Shown: one piece after another, positions 61,915 through 64,000 of the stretch
Numbering within the stretch: position 1 is the first letter of the stretch
Layout: every line of letters starts with the position of its first letter
Assembly: GCF_004152865.1 (NCBI RefSeq)
Contig: NZ_SEOO01000013.1
Span: 1-64,000, forward strand
Direction: 5' to 3'
From: Sphingobium cupriresistens
GTDB lineage: Bacteria; Pseudomonadota; Alphaproteobacteria; Sphingomonadales; Sphingomonadaceae
DNA: 64,000 nucleotides
Program-made: the position numbers and the translations under genes
Notes under the pieces: model-generated
Databases searched by the model: none
The model's input: only the letters and a program-made list of their open reading frames with translations
What the model was told of the DNA's origin: nothing

Positions 61915-62823
61915 ATGTATGCCCGTCTGATCCCCCTGTCGTTGCTGCTCTTCGCCCTGCCCGCCGCGGCGCAGGCTGGCGAATCGGCACTATTGCCCCC
62001 CGCCGTCCGCGAAATGATGGAGGCGGCGATCGCCAACGGCAATGAAACCGACATCGCCACCGTGTCCAAGATCGCCAAGCAGACCAATCCGGCGTCGGCC
62101 GACGAAATCCAGCGCATGGTCAATAGCTGGAAGGAGCGGACCAAGGCGACCCACGACACTGTGATTCGCGAAGCGCGCTTCAACGAACTATGGACCGGCC
62201 GGGTCGAAGCGGGCGGCTTCCGCTCTACCGGTTCCACCAGCGAACTGGGCATTACCCTGGCGGCGACCGCGACTCGCGCCGGGCTGCAATGGTCGCACAA
62301 ACTGACCGCCGCCGTCGATTATCGCCGCGCCAATGGCGTAACCTCGCGCGAGCGCTATTTCGCGGGTTACGAACCCAAATATGAATTCGATCCGCGCGGT
62401 TTCGTCTACGGTCTCGCGCAGTTCGAACGTGACACGTCGATCGGCTATGACGAGCGATACACCTCGTCAATCGGCGTCGGGTATAAGCTGATCGTCAGCA
62501 AACCGATTGATCTATCGGCCGATATCGGTCCATCCATCCGCCACGTTAAATATATGATCGGCGAACGGGAAACCAAATTGGGCGTCCGCGGATCGATGGC
62601 GTTGGCCTGGCGCGCGACGCCGACGGTGACGTTCAAGCAGACCGCATCGGGCTACGCCGAAAGCGACGTCTATACCCTCAACGCCCTGTCCTCGGTCGAA
62701 ACCAAGGTCAGCACACGGCTGTCGGCGGCTTTTTCCTATAACATCCAATATGAATCGGAGACATTGCTGTCCACCCGCGACCTGGACACCCTCAGTCGCC
62801 TGACCCTGACCTATGATTTCTGA
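61915..62823 (+). CDS. DUF481 outer membrane beta-barrel protein
   Basis: A 302-residue protein with signal peptide (PLSLLLFALPAAAQA), a short helical region (about 25-75), and a DUF481 barrel of repeated amphipathic strands (WTGRVEAGGFRSTGSTSELGITL, VYGLAQFERDTSIGYDERYTS) ending in Phe (LTLTYDF), as outer membrane proteins do. Role unknown. GACGGGA precedes ATG 61915. Follows rppH by 55 bases and may be co-transcribed. Confidence 0.88.
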   Translation: MYARLIPLSLLLFALPAAAQAGESALLPPAVREMMEAAIANGNETDIATVSKIAKQTNPASADEIQRMVNSWKERTKATHDTVIREARFNELWTGRVEAGGFRSTGSTSELGITLAATATRAGLQWSHKLTAAVDYRRANGVTSRERYFAGYEPKYEFDPRGFVYGLAQFERDTSIGYDERYTSSIGVGYKLIVSKPIDLSADIGPSIRHVKYMIGERETKLGVRGSMALAWRATPTVTFKQTASGYAESDVYTLNALSSVETKVSTRLSAAFSYNIQYESETLLSTRDLDTLSRLTLTYDF

Positions 62824-62882
62824 ACCACGCAATTTTATTGCGGGGGTGGAGACGCGCCCGGCGCTCTGATAGACCAGAGCGG

Positions 62883-64000
62883 ATGAGGGATTTTTCATCG
62901 CAGGAACGAATGCTGCTCGACCGCGCTGCCGCCGCGCCGATGCTGGCGCAGACGCAGGATTGGGCGGCGATCAACAGCGGATCGCGCAATCTGGGCGGGC
63001 TGGCCCGGATGGCGGATGTGCTGGCCGACGCCTTTTCCGCGCTGCCCGGCGCGATCCGACTGGTCGATCCCGCGCCGGTCGAAAGCATATCGCCGGACGG
63101 CCGCGTCCAGACGATCGACCATGGTCGCCATCTCCATCTGTCCGTGCGCCCCGACGCGCCCATCCGCCTGCTCCTGACCGGGCATATGGACACGGTGTTC
63201 CCCATCGATCACCCTTTCCAGCAGCAACGCTGGTTGGAGCCGGGCGTCCTCAACGGCCCCGGCGTCGCCGACATGAAGGGCGGGATCGCGGTCATGCTCG
63301 CAGCGCTCCATGCTATCGAGGGATCGGACGCTGTCGCCACGCTGGGCTATGATGTCGTCATCAACAGCGACGAGGAAGTAGGCAGCGCATCGTCCGCGGC
63401 GCTGTTGCGGGGACTGGCGGCGGGTAAGCTGGCGGCCTTCACCTACGAGCCGTCCGCATTGCCCGACGGCACGCTGGCCGGCGCGCGGGCGGGGAGCGGC
63501 AATTTCTCCATCATCGTCACGGGCCTGAGCGCCCATGCCGGGCGCAACCCCGATGACGGCCGCAACGCCCTGCTCGCCGCCGCTGACCTGGCGCTGCGGC
63601 TGAAGGCGGGCAGCGGTGCCGGATTTTCCTGCAACCCTGCGAAGATCGATGGCGGCAGCCCGAACAATGTCGTGCCCGACCATGCCGTGTTGCGCGTCAA
63701 TTTCCGGCCGCGCACGCCGGAAGACGAGGTCGTCGCCCGCGCCCTGATCGACCGGTCCATGGCCGATGTCGCGCGCGACCATGACGTCAGCCTGCATCTC
63801 CACGGTGGCTTTGGTCGCCCGCCCAAGCCCATGGACCCCAAGGCGCAGGCGCTGTTCGGGCTGGTGCGGCAATGCGGCGCGGACCTCAGCCTCACCATCG
63901 GCTGGCGCGATACCGGCGGGGTATGCGACGGCAATAATATCGCGGCCTGCGGCGTGCCGGTGGTCGACACGATGGGCGTGCGCGGCGGTAACATCCATAG
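62883..64000 (+). CDS. M20 family metallopeptidase (partial)
   Basis: 373 residues to the window end without a stop; the last part of the family is cut off. The zinc site includes HMDTVFP (about residue 99) and GPGVADMKGG (about 128), with the catalytic pair in NSDEEVGS. The dimerisation insert is about 190-300 (GLSAHAGRNPDDGRNAL). Resembles carboxypeptidase G2-type enzymes. Start ATG 62883. The 367-codon open frame on the opposite strand is its shadow. Confidence 0.9.
   Translation, partial: MRDFSSQERMLLDRAAAAPMLAQTQDWAAINSGSRNLGGLARMADVLADAFSALPGAIRLVDPAPVESISPDGRVQTIDHGRHLHLSVRPDAPIRLLLTGHMDTVFPIDHPFQQQRWLEPGVLNGPGVADMKGGIAVMLAALHAIEGSDAVATLGYDVVINSDEEVGSASSAALLRGLAAGKLAAFTYEPSALPDGTLAGARAGSGNFSIIVTGLSAHAGRNPDDGRNALLAAADLALRLKAGSGAGFSCNPAKIDGGSPNNVVPDHAVLRVNFRPRTPEDEVVARALIDRSMADVARDHDVSLHLHGGFGRPPKPMDPKAQALFGLVRQCGADLSLTIGWRDTGGVCDGNNIAACGVPVVDTMGVRGGNIH

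Noticed and set aside
62895..63998. A 367-codon frame on the minus strand
   Set aside because: Shadow of the M20 peptidase, whose motifs are intact on the plus strand.

Overview
The window reads as a chromosomal segment of a sphingomonad alphaproteobacterium (order Sphingomonadales). The evidence is uniformly high GC with strongly G/C-biased third positions, C4-type 5-aminolevulinate synthase instead of the glutamate route, a carboxyspermidine-type polyamine cluster, the ligase-associated exonuclease/ATP-dependent ligase pair, and dispersed palindromes typical of these genomes. Spermidine-type rather than homospermidine-type polyamine genes lean towards Sphingobium, Novosphingobium or Sphingopyxis over Sphingomonas in the strict sense, but this is inference. 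About 55 protein genes are supported, and I see no rRNA, tRNA or CRISPR array.

Layout: 1-857 is a decayed integration site with two relics of P4-type tyrosine integrases on opposite strands. 858-8069 carries a 2OG-Fe dioxygenase, gor and pgi, then lepB-rnc-era and a diguanylate cyclase. 8072-15947 carries topA, a four-helix stress protein broken by an amber codon, plsY-dprA, murI and hemA. 16096-25418 is lipid and polyamine territory. It has a TM2 protein, the betaine-lipid pair btaA-btaB, an exonuclease/ligase repair pair, a GFA protein, and the carboxyspermidine dehydrogenase, decarboxylase and ornithine decarboxylase genes. A structured leader precedes the last of these. 25528-33403 is a tightly overlapped minus-strand operon running from ETF-ubiquinone oxidoreductase through a TPR protein, ispE, an N-formylglutamate amidohydrolase, a lipoprotein and nnr to an RNA m5U methyltransferase.

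33536-45225 holds a UDG-fold protein, a lytic transglycosylase, moaB, a radical SAM gene behind a LexA-type operator, dnaE, a large membrane diguanylate cyclase, and lolD-lolC/E. 45226-48084 is an AT-richer islet with a probable small RNA ending in a strong terminator and an orphan asparagine-synthetase-like protein of unknown job. 48371-64000 returns to core genes: hsp20, kup, cytochrome c maturation ccmC-D-E-F-G-H-I, purF, an SDR, a cyclopropane synthase family protein, a photolyase, rppH, a DUF481 protein, and an M20 peptidase cut by the window end.

The strongest non-routine signals are the ornithine decarboxylase leader, the AsnB-like islet with its neighbouring RNA, the LexA box on the radical SAM gene, and an 11-bp-phased direct repeat resembling a Pho box upstream of the betaine-lipid genes. 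In the decarboxylase leader, an upstream segment is complementary to the ribosome binding site.
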